Source of the DNA: Porticoccaceae bacterium | GTDB taxonomy: Bacteria > Pseudomonadota > Gammaproteobacteria > Pseudomonadales > Porticoccaceae | DNA length: 59,806 nt | Assembly (NCBI GenBank): GCA_024644585.1 | Contig: JAHEHM010000001.1 | Span: 1-59,806 of the forward strand | Direction of reading: 5' to 3' | Shown here: piece after piece, positions 52,715 through 59,806 of the stretch | Layout of the letters: each line of letters begins with the position of its first letter | How positions within the stretch are numbered: the stretch's first letter is position 1 | The notes under the pieces: model-generated | Database searches by the model: none | Told to the model about the DNA's origin: nothing | The model's input: the letters and a program-made list of their open reading frames with translations, nothing else | Translations under genes and position numbers: made by a program

Positions 52715-53971
52715 CTACTTTGCTATACCACGATCCCAATCAATTCTATTCTTGGGCTTAATAAACACCAAGTGGGCATTACCCAACACCCGCTCCAAAA
52801 ATCCCGCCTCGCAATAACAAAGATAAAAATCCCACATAGCAATAAACTGCTGAGAGTATCCTAACGTCTTAATCGGCTCGATATTATCAAAAAAACGCTG
52901 ACGCCAATCGCGCAGCGTAGTCGCATAGTGCGGACCAATATCTTCCAACTGAAACAGTCGCATATCTGTTGACGACTTAACTGAACTGGTAATTGCACTA
53001 ACGGATGGAATAAATCCCCCAGGAAAGATAAATCGCTGAATAAAATCTACAGACTTAATCGCTTGATCATAATATTGATCAGCAATCGTAATCGATTGAA
53101 TTAGCATAATCCCTTCCGGCTTGAGAAGAGAGCTACATTTAGCAAAGTAAGTATCAAGATACTGATGTCCCACGGCTTCAATCATTTCAATGGAAACCAA
53201 CTTGTCATAGGTGCCCTGCAGGTCTCGGTAATCTTCCATCAAAAGAGTAATTTTATCTTCTAAACCGGCTTCAATAATGCGCCGCTGTGCCCAATCATGC
53301 TGTTGTTGAGAAATAGTCGTAGTGGTGACCTTACAACCATAATTTTGCGCGGCATAGAGCGCAAAACCACCCCAACCGGTGCCAATTTCAATCACATGAT
53401 CGGATTCATTGAGCTGTAATTTGTCACAGATACGCTGTAATTTAGCCAGAGATGCCTGCTCTAAACTGGTTTTCTCATCGGGATAATAGGCGCAGGAATA
53501 CATCATGGTAGGGTCGAGGAAAAGCTCGAACATCTCATTGCCTAAATCATAATGCGCCTCAATATTGCGGCGACTACCCGCCTGACTATTGCGATTTAAC
53601 CAATGGGCAATGCGCAGAAAAGCATTTTTGAACAGCGAAAGATTAGCTTCCATCTGATCAAGAATATGCCGATTTCCAATCATAATGCGTATTAAATCTG
53701 TTAAATTGCTGCAGCTCCAATAGCCCTGCATATAGGCCTCACCGGCAGCCACAGTGCCACCAAAAGCAATATCCGAGTAAAACCTTTGATCGGTTACATT
53801 AAGGGTAACAGTCAACGGGTTAGCCTCATCAGGACAACCAAAGCTATGGCTTCCGTTAGAATCAATCAGTTGAATCTCACCTACTTCTAATTTTTCAAGT
53901 TTTGCGATCAACAGGCTTCGGCACCAACGATCAATTGAGCGGGTTGAAGCATTTGGAACCTGTGCAGACAT
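52715..53971 (-). CDS. cfa: Cyclopropane-fatty-acyl-phospholipid synthase family methyltransferase
   Basis: About 418 residues of the CFA/mycolic acid synthase family, which uses S-adenosylmethionine to modify unsaturated chains of membrane lipids. The SAM-binding motif is VIEIGTGWGGFALYAA; YDLGNEMFELFLD and MMYSCAYY are family hallmarks. The track starts at 54025 inside the DUF1365 gene; the ATG at 53971 (MSAQVPN), four bases after the DUF1365 stop with GTGAG upstream, is preferred. It is the last gene of the operon starting at 58000. CfaS is part of the RpoE/ChrR response in R. sphaeroides. Confidence 0.92.
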   Translation of the reverse strand: MSAQVPNASTRSIDRWCRSLLIAKLEKLEVGEIQLIDSNGSHSFGCPDEANPLTVTLNVTDQRFYSDIAFGGTVAAGEAYMQGYWSCSNLTDLIRIMIGNRHILDQMEANLSLFKNAFLRIAHWLNRNSQAGSRRNIEAHYDLGNEMFELFLDPTMMYSCAYYPDEKTSLEQASLAKLQRICDKLQLNESDHVIEIGTGWGGFALYAAQNYGCKVTTTTISQQQHDWAQRRIIEAGLEDKITLLMEDYRDLQGTYDKLVSIEMIEAVGHQYLDTYFAKCSSLLKPEGIMLIQSITIADQYYDQAIKSVDFIQRFIFPGGFIPSVSAITSSVKSSTDMRLFQLEDIGPHYATTLRDWRQRFFDNIEPIKTLGYSQQFIAMWDFYLCYCEAGFLERVLGNAHLVFIKPKNRIDWDRGIAK

Positions 53972-53975
53972 ATTT

Positions 53976-54767
53976 TTACTCACTTTTGTCATCCAAATTT
54001 TTATTATTCTCATGGGCGTGTCCAATAAATGGAACGCCTTTCATCCATATTTTTAGCGCTTGCCAGTAAATCCCTGCGGTGACCTTCACCGACATTAAGG
54101 GTATCTTAATTAACTGCACAGCTAAAGTTTTACCATTGATCGGTTGAGCCTTTAAACTCAGGGCCACATCAAAGACTTTAGTGCCCTGCCGATGATTTTC
54201 CATTTTCACTATACAGCCCTCATCAGGCGGTGAAAATTCAAACTTATATTCCATATCCAATGGCATAAAAGGCGACACAGTAAACGCTTTTGACGTCTTA
54301 TAATATAGGTGATTTTGCTTATCCGAGTCAGACAGTGTTTTTTCATTATCCGCTAGCACATAACAGTACATCTCACCCCAAGGCGTATTGGTTACCTCGG
54401 CTACAATCGCTTCAATCGTTTGCCCATCGGGCTGATAGCAATAATAAAAACTTACCGGATTAGATTTATAAAAGAAATAACGAAGATTGGTTAACAGCCT
54501 AATAGGACCCTCAGGTCTTTTTCCGGTACGCTCACAAACCAAGTCTCTAACCGATTCAGCTAAGGCTTGGGATTTATTGCCTAGGTGATCCTCACGTTTA
54601 AACCAAGCAAAATTTGCCTTGCCAGTAGACCACAGCCAAAATTGATTAAATACCGTCTCTAGTTCATCCAAATCTAGATAGAGCATAAATACTTTGTAGG
54701 AAAATTGATTAACAGCCGGCAAGTGCCTACAGTGACCTAGATCTCCACTGTAAAGCCGGCTTTTCAT
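53976..54767 (-). CDS. DUF1365 protein
   Basis: A 263-residue protein of the DUF1365 family, with LYSGDLGHCRHLPAVNQFSYKVFMLYLDLDEL-type N-terminus (only a short part quoted: RHLPAVNQFSYKVFM) and NPVSFYYCYQPDG. It has no catalytic motif I can assign. DUF1365 genes are regularly placed between an FAD amine-oxidase-like gene and a CFA-synthase-like gene, as here, so a role in lipid modification is inferred from context. The start overlaps the FAD gene stop by one base (TGATG). Confidence 0.88.
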   Translation of the reverse strand: MKSRLYSGDLGHCRHLPAVNQFSYKVFMLYLDLDELETVFNQFWLWSTGKANFAWFKREDHLGNKSQALAESVRDLVCERTGKRPEGPIRLLTNLRYFFYKSNPVSFYYCYQPDGQTIEAIVAEVTNTPWGEMYCYVLADNEKTLSDSDKQNHLYYKTSKAFTVSPFMPLDMEYKFEFSPPDEGCIVKMENHRQGTKVFDVALSLKAQPINGKTLAVQLIKIPLMSVKVTAGIYWQALKIWMKGVPFIGHAHENNKNLDDKSE

Positions 54768-56005
54768 CAGAGGTCTCGCTTAAATTTTTCAATGGCATTC
54801 AATGCGCTGACTACGCCGTCCTCATGAAAGCCATAACGCCAATAGGCGCCACAAAAATACAGCCTATCGGTATTTATTTCGGACTGTCTTGCCTGAGCCG
54901 CCACTGATTCTTGAGTGTAAATAGGATGATGATACTGCAGGCGCTTTAAGACCTTGGTTTGATCAATCGCATTAGCATTATTCAGGGTGACACAGAAGGT
55001 TTGCTCCGAGTCTAAGCCCTGCAAAATATTCATATTATAGGTGACCGGCACCTGCCCTTGGTCGTTCTCTAATAAATGATAATTCCATGCCGCCCATGCG
55101 GTTTTTCTTTTCGGCAAAATAGAGGCATCGGTATGCAGTAGCACTTCATTTTCTTGATATTTAATCGCCCCTAACACCTGCTGTTCCGAAGCTGTGGGCT
55201 GCTCTAGAAGACGTAAGGCCTGATCGCTGTGACAGGCAAAAAATACCGCATCATAGCTTTCTTCACCCTGGGCACTGGTCACAATCACTGCCTCTTTTTC
55301 ACGCTTGACCCCGGTAACTGGTGCAGAGAGTCTAATTTTGTCTTTAAAAGAGGCTGTTAGCGCAGTGACATAGGTCTTTGAGCCGCCCTTGATAACATAC
55401 CAGTCAGGGCGGTTAGTGACGCTCAGTAACCCATGATTATGGAAAAATTGAATCAGGTAACGCGCTGGGAATTGGTACATCAGATTTAGATCTGCAGACC
55501 AAACCGCGGCGGCCATGGGGACTAAATAATAATCAATAAATGTTTGACTGAATTTTTCTCGTTTTAAATATTCACCCAGACTAATATCATCAGATTCGTC
55601 TTCAAGAAGATCAGTTGCCTGACGGTTGAACCTTAGAATATCCAAGATCATACGCCAAAATGAAGGGCGGAAAATATTGCGTCGCTGGGCAAATAAGCTA
55701 TTGATGGTTGAGCCCATATATTCAAGGCCAGTCTTTTCACACTTGACCCCAAAACTCATTGCCGATAGCTGCTCTTTAACGCTCAGCTCTTTTAAAAGAC
55801 CGGTAAAGTTTGGGTAGGTTTTATAATTAAAAACAATAAACCCAGTGTCTACTGAGTATGACTTACCTTCTAGCTCAATATTATGGGTGTGAGTATGGCC
55901 ACCCAGATAATCGTTGGCTTCAAAAACAGTAATATCATGATCTTTATTCAAATGGTAAGCGGCAACATTACCTGATATACCTGTTCCAATAATGGCTATT
56001 TTCAT
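54767..56005 (-). CDS. FAD-dependent amine oxidase-like protein (NAD/FAD-binding)
   Basis: A 412-residue flavoprotein with the dinucleotide motif IAIIGTGISGNVAAYHL and the second FAD contact EANDYLGGHTHTH, plus FCGAYWRYGFHEDGV at the C-terminus. It belongs to the amine oxidase/desaturase-like group that accompanies DUF1365 and CFA-synthase genes. Related operons in R. sphaeroides have been linked to furan fatty acid synthesis; the exact reaction of this protein cannot be read from sequence. Overlaps DUF1365 by one base. Confidence 0.88.
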   Translation of the reverse strand: MKIAIIGTGISGNVAAYHLNKDHDITVFEANDYLGGHTHTHNIELEGKSYSVDTGFIVFNYKTYPNFTGLLKELSVKEQLSAMSFGVKCEKTGLEYMGSTINSLFAQRRNIFRPSFWRMILDILRFNRQATDLLEDESDDISLGEYLKREKFSQTFIDYYLVPMAAAVWSADLNLMYQFPARYLIQFFHNHGLLSVTNRPDWYVIKGGSKTYVTALTASFKDKIRLSAPVTGVKREKEAVIVTSAQGEESYDAVFFACHSDQALRLLEQPTASEQQVLGAIKYQENEVLLHTDASILPKRKTAWAAWNYHLLENDQGQVPVTYNMNILQGLDSEQTFCVTLNNANAIDQTKVLKRLQYHHPIYTQESVAAQARQSEINTDRLYFCGAYWRYGFHEDGVVSALNAIEKFKRDL

Positions 56006-56019
56006 GCTGTTTCTTATTG

Positions 56020-56553
56020 TTAGTGACTCAAGGGTAGCTTGTGAGATGCAAGCTCCAGTTGATTGATATCATATCCTATAGAAGCCACGAATTGGGTTAA
56101 TTTAGAGAGCATTTCTTCAGTAATTTCAGGGTTTCTGGCCATTATCCACACATAATCTCGTTTATTTCGGCCAATCACCGTATATTGATATTTACTATCA
56201 AGATAAACAATTCGATAATCTGCCTTTATAGGCCATAAAAACTGCATGCCCCACTCAGCATTGGTCTCGGTATTTTTAACGAAACCCCTCGGATAATAGA
56301 CCTTTTTTTCGCCCTCTAGACTATCCGCATTAAAACTAAAGGTGGTGGCAATACTGCCATCGGTATCGAGGGCATAAGATTCTATGGGGTTGTAAGCGTT
56401 TTTCTCTAAAAAGGTAGGGATATTGGCAATTACGTACCAATCGCCCATAAATCGCTGTAAATCCACATAATCAACGGTTTCTAGAGGCTTTTGGCTCTGA
56501 CAGCCACTGAGCAAACAGAATGCAATAACTGCTAGCAAGTTTCTTAGCCACAT
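56020..56553 (-). CDS. blc: Lipocalin family lipoprotein (Blc-like)
   Basis: A 177-residue lipoprotein, lipobox LLSGC with lipid cysteine C18, carrying the lipocalin signature MGDWYVIA and YNPIESY. Bacterial Blc binds fatty acids and lysophospholipids at the outer membrane under envelope stress. It sits 14 bases before the FAD gene, within the lipid operon, which suits a role in handling modified or damaged lipids. Confidence 0.92.
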   Translation of the reverse strand: MWLRNLLAVIAFCLLSGCQSQKPLETVDYVDLQRFMGDWYVIANIPTFLEKNAYNPIESYALDTDGSIATTFSFNADSLEGEKKVYYPRGFVKNTETNAEWGMQFLWPIKADYRIVYLDSKYQYTVIGRNKRDYVWIMARNPEITEEMLSKLTQFVASIGYDINQLELASHKLPLSH

Positions 56554-56645
56554 AATTTAACTCCAAGTGATGCCACTGTTAGACTTTAGCTCTAATTTAA
56601 AGTAAAAATCAGAGGACTGCCAATGAAATTGGGCGATAATTGAGG

Positions 56646-57470
56646 CTAGATATCGATTACTTTTCTAAGAGGTTTACCGGGGATTAGCGTATTAGTGGTT
56701 TTAATATAGGCCTGATAATCCGGTCTGCGATCGGTAATACCCTGCTCCATATTGCCCACTCCAGAGAATTTAACCAATAAGTAGGTCATCACCAATGGCG
56801 CCACTAGTATCCATAGGGAGTCGGTTGGCACCGCATATAGACACCAGCCCCACCAAACACAGAGCTCACCAAAGTAGTTAGGGTGACGTGAATAACGCCA
56901 AAGACCGGTATTAAGAGTCGAACCCGGGGTAACCAGCTTGCGATTAAAGCTATGTAACTGATGGTCAGCAACAGACTCATAGATAAAACCAAATAACCAG
57001 ATAGCAGCGCCTAGACTATGCCAGAATGTCCAATTATTTTGCTGCTCAATGCTCATATCAAACACTGGCACAAAACTCACACTCATGATCCATGCCACAG
57101 TGGCTTGGAAGATAAAAATTAGGTATAAACTTTTGAAGGTAAAGTTAGGCGAGTTTCTTTTTCGAATCACCTGATAGCGCCTATCTTCGGGCTTATTATG
57201 TCCGCGCACCATTAAAAAATAGGCCAGCCGCAGCCCCCAAATAACCACCATAAGTAACATGCCCATACCCACCGGGCCTAATGAGCCAGATAAATCGGAT
57301 AAATAGCTGTATGTTGCCACCGCTAACAGGGTTAATAATGACCAGATATAGTCAACAATACTGACATCCTGCAACCAGGTACTAAACACCCAGGTCACTA
57401 CTGCCAGCAACATCAATGCCTGAAAGCTCAGAATCAAAAAATCGGTGTTTAAGATAAATAACCCACTCAT
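56646..57470 (-). CDS. DUF1295 membrane protein (steroid 5-alpha reductase/isoprenylcysteine methyltransferase-like)
   Basis: A 274-residue polytopic membrane protein; the family signature is LWRYSRHPNYFGELCVWWG, shared with reductases and methyltransferases of lipid-like substrates. The actual reaction is not known. It overlaps the DUF2878 gene by four bases. A gap of 92 bases separates it from the lipocalin gene with no terminator seen, so the operon probably continues. Confidence 0.88.
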   Translation of the reverse strand: MSGLFILNTDFLILSFQALMLLAVVTWVFSTWLQDVSIVDYIWSLLTLLAVATYSYLSDLSGSLGPVGMGMLLMVVIWGLRLAYFLMVRGHNKPEDRRYQVIRKRNSPNFTFKSLYLIFIFQATVAWIMSVSFVPVFDMSIEQQNNWTFWHSLGAAIWLFGFIYESVADHQLHSFNRKLVTPGSTLNTGLWRYSRHPNYFGELCVWWGWCLYAVPTDSLWILVAPLVMTYLLVKFSGVGNMEQGITDRRPDYQAYIKTTNTLIPGKPLRKVIDI

Positions 57471-58000
57471 CTGGCATTCTCCTGGGAATTAAAATTATGG
57501 TTAATACGTTCTGCTATCCACAGTAATAGTGGCATCAGCAGTCCCCATCCAATAGCTAGGGTAATCATAGATAGGGTTGAATCCAAAAACACAACCGCGC
57601 CTAATTTTTCACCCGCAACAAAAGCAAGGGGTCCAAAAATTGCCCCCATAAATACCGCTAACACCCAATGACCCTTGAGCCAACCCATGGACAAATTAAT
57701 AGTAGTGGCAAACAGCGCCCACATCATAATCAACCAAGTAGGGGCCCAAAATAGGGCTTCAGGATGACTCGGATAATGAAGGATATTTAAGCTTAGTACC
57801 CAGGTTTCCCAAAGTAAGCCGATGACTGTCGCTGCCAATACAAGCTTGAGCTCCTTACGCGAATCGCCTTGATTAACCACATGGTAAATAACAATGCCTA
57901 GGGCAATGATCATACCCAAAAGCTCCTTATCGTTGGCCGCGCCCAATACACAGGCAAACCAACCCACTTGAAACCCTATAAAATTAACCAATAAAGCCAT
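57467..58000 (-). CDS. DUF2878 membrane protein
   Basis: A 177-residue membrane protein with about six helices (NFIGFQVGWFACVLGAAN, LGIVIYHVVNQGD). DUF2878 members are of unknown function and often lie in the same operon as DUF1295, lipocalin and CFA-synthase-like genes. It is the first gene of the operon; AGGGA stands before the ATG and the candidate ECF promoter ends about 30 bases upstream. Confidence 0.85.
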   Translation of the reverse strand: MALLVNFIGFQVGWFACVLGAANDKELLGMIIALGIVIYHVVNQGDSRKELKLVLAATVIGLLWETWVLSLNILHYPSHPEALFWAPTWLIMMWALFATTINLSMGWLKGHWVLAVFMGAIFGPLAFVAGEKLGAVVFLDSTLSMITLAIGWGLLMPLLLWIAERINHNFNSQENAR

Positions 58001-58028
58001 TGCAGTCCCTGTTTATGCTTATAGGTTG

Positions 58029-58056
58029 TTTACGCCGAGTTTTTAGAAAAGGTTTA
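58029..58056 (-). promoter_or_regulatory. Candidate ECF-sigma promoter of the lipid operon
   Basis: On the minus strand TAAACC (58056-58051), 16 bases, CGTAAA (58034-58029). The leader to the DUF2878 start would be about 20 bases. Same layout as at the photolyase, DUF3429 and 52060 genes. Confidence 0.6.
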
Positions 58057-58134
58057 GTTAGGAGCTGTTCGGCTAAAAGAGAGGCATTTAACCTTAGATG
58101 GAATACATACAACCATCGATACAAATTCAACGGA

Positions 58135-58172
58135 CAAAAAAAGGCCCCTGAGCGTTTAACGGCAGAGGGGCC
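58135..58172 (-). terminator. Rho-independent terminator downstream of the TorF-like gene
   Basis: AGGGGCC and GGCCCCT pair on either side of a 16-base loop, with seven T after the stem on the minus strand. It lies 111 bases past the stop of the gene at 58284, leaving a long 3' untranslated region (see findings). Confidence 0.85.
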
Positions 58173-58283
58173 TGATCTTACTTCTTGAAAACATACATTA
58201 CACTTTGAACTTCCTTGCTTTTAGGGAGCTTGCCTAATTCCAGCTCTTGGGAGAGGACTGGACCCTTTAGACACTCCTATAAC

Positions 58284-58868
58284 TTAAAACGGTAGTGCGT
58301 AAGAAGCTACTACAATAGTATCAGCGTCTTCTGGCTCACTAACTGTAAGAGTTAATGAATCATTTACCGCATAGCTAACGTCGAAGTGAGTAGTAGTTTC
58401 GTTGTCGCCATAAGCAAATGAGTATGCACCAGCTTCATAACCTACAACTGTGTACTCGTAGTCGCCGCCTTTTTCGTCATATACAGTTACGCTAGCAGGA
58501 CCATAGCTTAGGCCATAAATGTACTCAGCGTTATCATCAAAACCAACGCCAGTTGTTGGGTAGTTGTATGATGCATAACCAACGCTATAACCGATTTCAC
58601 CTACAGAACCACCATAGCTAGCATAGATATCATACTCAGTGCTTGATGAATCACCAGAAGAAACCCATAGGCCGTAAGAGATAGCGCCTGTGCTTCCACT
58701 TAGATCAACAGCAAGAGCAGCATCACCACCACCTAGCTCAGTACCACGCCATAGGTATGAAGTAGCAAGAGATGCAGAAGCGTCTAAAGCAACAGCAGCT
58801 GGAGCAGCAGCTAGACCGAAAGTAGTTAAAGTTGCAGCAGCAATTAAAGTTTTATTAAAAGTTTTCAT
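58284..58868 (-). CDS. TorF-like/Gcw_chp outer-membrane beta-barrel protein
   Basis: A 194-residue secreted protein. The signal peptide (MKTFNKTLIAAATLTTFGLAAAPAAVA) is followed by DASASLATSYLWRGTELGGGDAALAVDLS, in which SYLWRG is typical of the TorF/Gcw_chp putative porins, and alternating beta-strand-like repeats (IGYSVGYASYNYP). It ends in F, as outer-membrane barrels do. Slightly shorter than most relatives. The function is unknown, perhaps a small porin or adaptor barrel. It is a monocistronic unit with a strong ribosome site region and a long 3' untranslated region. Confidence 0.8.
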   Translation of the reverse strand: MKTFNKTLIAAATLTTFGLAAAPAAVALDASASLATSYLWRGTELGGGDAALAVDLSGSTGAISYGLWVSSGDSSSTEYDIYASYGGSVGEIGYSVGYASYNYPTTGVGFDDNAEYIYGLSYGPASVTVYDEKGGDYEYTVVGYEAGAYSFAYGDNETTTHFDVSYAVNDSLTLTVSEPEDADTIVVASYALPF

Positions 58869-59074
58869 AGTATGTTTAACCTCAAAGTTAAATTTTTTAT
58901 TTATGACTTAACCAGCCCCTAGTAGGCAAGCAAATCAATACGACGCATTATTCCGAAGAAATCCGCGTGTTCGCATCATAATTCAACGAATTTGATATTA
59001 CAAGTGAATGAACTATGCTCGGTTACGTCAAATAACGTAGTTGCAAACCCGCGTATTTGCTAAGATTATATGCA

Positions 59075-59806
59075 TTATTGATTAATATATTTTAGAGAGA
59101 CCGCCGCCGCCGTGGTTCTATTCTCAACCCCCAGCTTTCTGAATATTTGCTCTAAATGCTTATTCACTGTGCGCGGACTAAAATCAAGAATCATAGCGAT
59201 TTCTTGATTAGTTTTTCCTCGAGAAATCCAGACTAATACCTCTGATTCTCTTGGTGTTAGCTCAAATTTCTCGCGCAATAGATCTTCTTCTCTGGGTTTA
59301 TTGGCGGGCTCTATCACCAATAAACGTTCTTCTGCTAGCTCCTTGTCCATAGTTTTGACTAAAAGCGGCTCTGATAGGTCCTCGATTAACAGCGGCTCAA
59401 TAGCCCCAGCTTCGAGCCACGGCGCTAAATAAATAGGCAAGGTAGTTGAAATCCACTGCTGATCAGCACCATACCTAGCCAGCAAGCTATGGGTATTAGG
59501 TGTTGACCAAAGTATATTGCCCGCGGCATCTACGGCTAATGAGTTTTGCCCCAGGGTATCTAATGCCTGCCTAGCACCCACTGCAATACGAGAATTTACC
59601 AAATGGGCGCGAATACGAGCGATAAGCGCCTTTAAATCAATGGGCTTGGTCACATAATCAATGCCACCCGAGTCAAAACCCTTAACCATATCTTCGCTTG
59701 CACTTAAGCCGGTCATAAATACTACAGGGATATGAGCAATGACAGTGTCGGACTTGATTTTTTGGCAGGCCTCAAAGCCGTCCATCCCGGGCATCATGGC
59801 ATCCAT
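59075..59806 (-). CDS. LuxR-type response regulator, N-terminal part outside the window
   Basis: The visible 243 residues begin in the middle of a receiver domain: in DAMMPGMDGF the first aspartate is the expected phosphorylation site, so the true start lies beyond 59806. VFMTGLSA and the KP pair in YVTKPID complete the receiver. A linker of about 80 residues follows, then a LuxR-type helix-turn-helix (LTPRESEVLVWISRGKTNQEIA). It should be a two-component DNA-binding regulator; its kinase and targets are not in view. Confidence 0.9.
   Translation of the reverse strand: MDAMMPGMDGFEACQKIKSDTVIAHIPVVFMTGLSASEDMVKGFDSGGIDYVTKPIDLKALIARIRAHLVNSRIAVGARQALDTLGQNSLAVDAAGNILWSTPNTHSLLARYGADQQWISTTLPIYLAPWLEAGAIEPLLIEDLSEPLLVKTMDKELAEERLLVIEPANKPREEDLLREKFELTPRESEVLVWISRGKTNQEIAMILDFSPRTVNKHLEQIFRKLGVENRTTAAAVSLKYINQ

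Noticed and set aside
58000-58188. Plus-strand ORF of 62 codons opposite the lipid operon start
   Set aside because: Low-complexity composition, no motif, and it overlaps the predicted promoter and the terminator of the neighbouring gene; taken as a shadow.
1-59806. Mobile elements, tRNA, rRNA and CRISPR
   Set aside because: No transposase or integrase, no cloverleaf-like tRNA sequence and no regularly spaced repeats were noticed on reading the window.

Overview
ORGANISM. The window looks like a chromosome segment of a marine gammaproteobacterium with a streamlined, A+T-leaning genome. The nearest fit I can name is the SAR92/Porticoccaceae type of oligotrophic bacterioplankton, inferred from gene content only. 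It combines a green-type proteorhodopsin, a complete retinal pathway, a TonB-dependent glycan locus and a sigma factor/ChrR light-stress module. No rRNA, tRNA, CRISPR array, insertion sequence or prophage was seen. LAYOUT. (1) 1-730: the tail of an ECF sigma factor gene, translationally coupled to a ChrR-type zinc/cupin anti-sigma factor. (2) 818-6622, minus strand: hisF, ribA and an RND efflux permease/adaptor pair. (3) 6683-13845, minus strand: pgpA, thiL, nusB, ribH, ribB (with a dead RibA-like domain), ribE, ribD and nrdR in one tight operon, with glyA upstream. (4) 14013-19932: an SDR/DUF393/DUF3429 operon divergent from a CRY-DASH plus iron-sulfur photolyase operon, then a serine hydrolase. 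(5) 20280-27555, plus strand: proteorhodopsin, its own terminator, then crtE-crtI-crtB-crtY-blh-idi and a small zinc-ribbon protein. (6) 27656-30209: a YlqF-type GTPase and an exonuclease/GIY-YIG nuclease. (7) 30297-38022: two JmjC-like cupin proteins, a flavin halogenase-like protein, a SapC protein and a Caulobacter-type TonB-dependent receptor. (8) 38283-41148: a secreted S1/P1 nuclease and an M3 peptidase lipoprotein. (9) 41212-51770: a probable laminarin (beta-1,3-glucan) locus with three GH17-like enzymes, a GH2/GH5-like barrel enzyme, an MFS sugar symporter and a 1154-residue phosphorylase-like enzyme. (10) 52060-58000: an unknown membrane protein, then an operon of cyclopropane-fatty-acid-synthase type lipid genes. 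(11) 58284-59806: a TorF-like outer-membrane protein and the C-terminal part of a LuxR-type response regulator. HOW IT WORKS TOGETHER. Light is harvested by proteorhodopsin, with retinal supplied by crtE-I-B-Y-blh and isoprene units balanced by idi. Riboflavin genes provide flavin for the photolyases and other flavoproteins. Light with carotenoids and flavins generates singlet oxygen, which ChrR-type anti-sigma factors sense. I find one bipartite promoter pattern, (N)AA[A/T]CC-N16-CGTA, ahead of four transcripts: the two photolyases, the DUF3429 operon, the lipid operon and the unknown gene at 52060. This suggests one ECF-sigma regulon scattered around the phototrophy genes. The glycan part is consistent with import of algal beta-1,3-glucan oligosaccharides followed by intracellular hydrolysis or phosphorolysis. 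All functional calls are by reading motifs and family resemblance; no database search was run.
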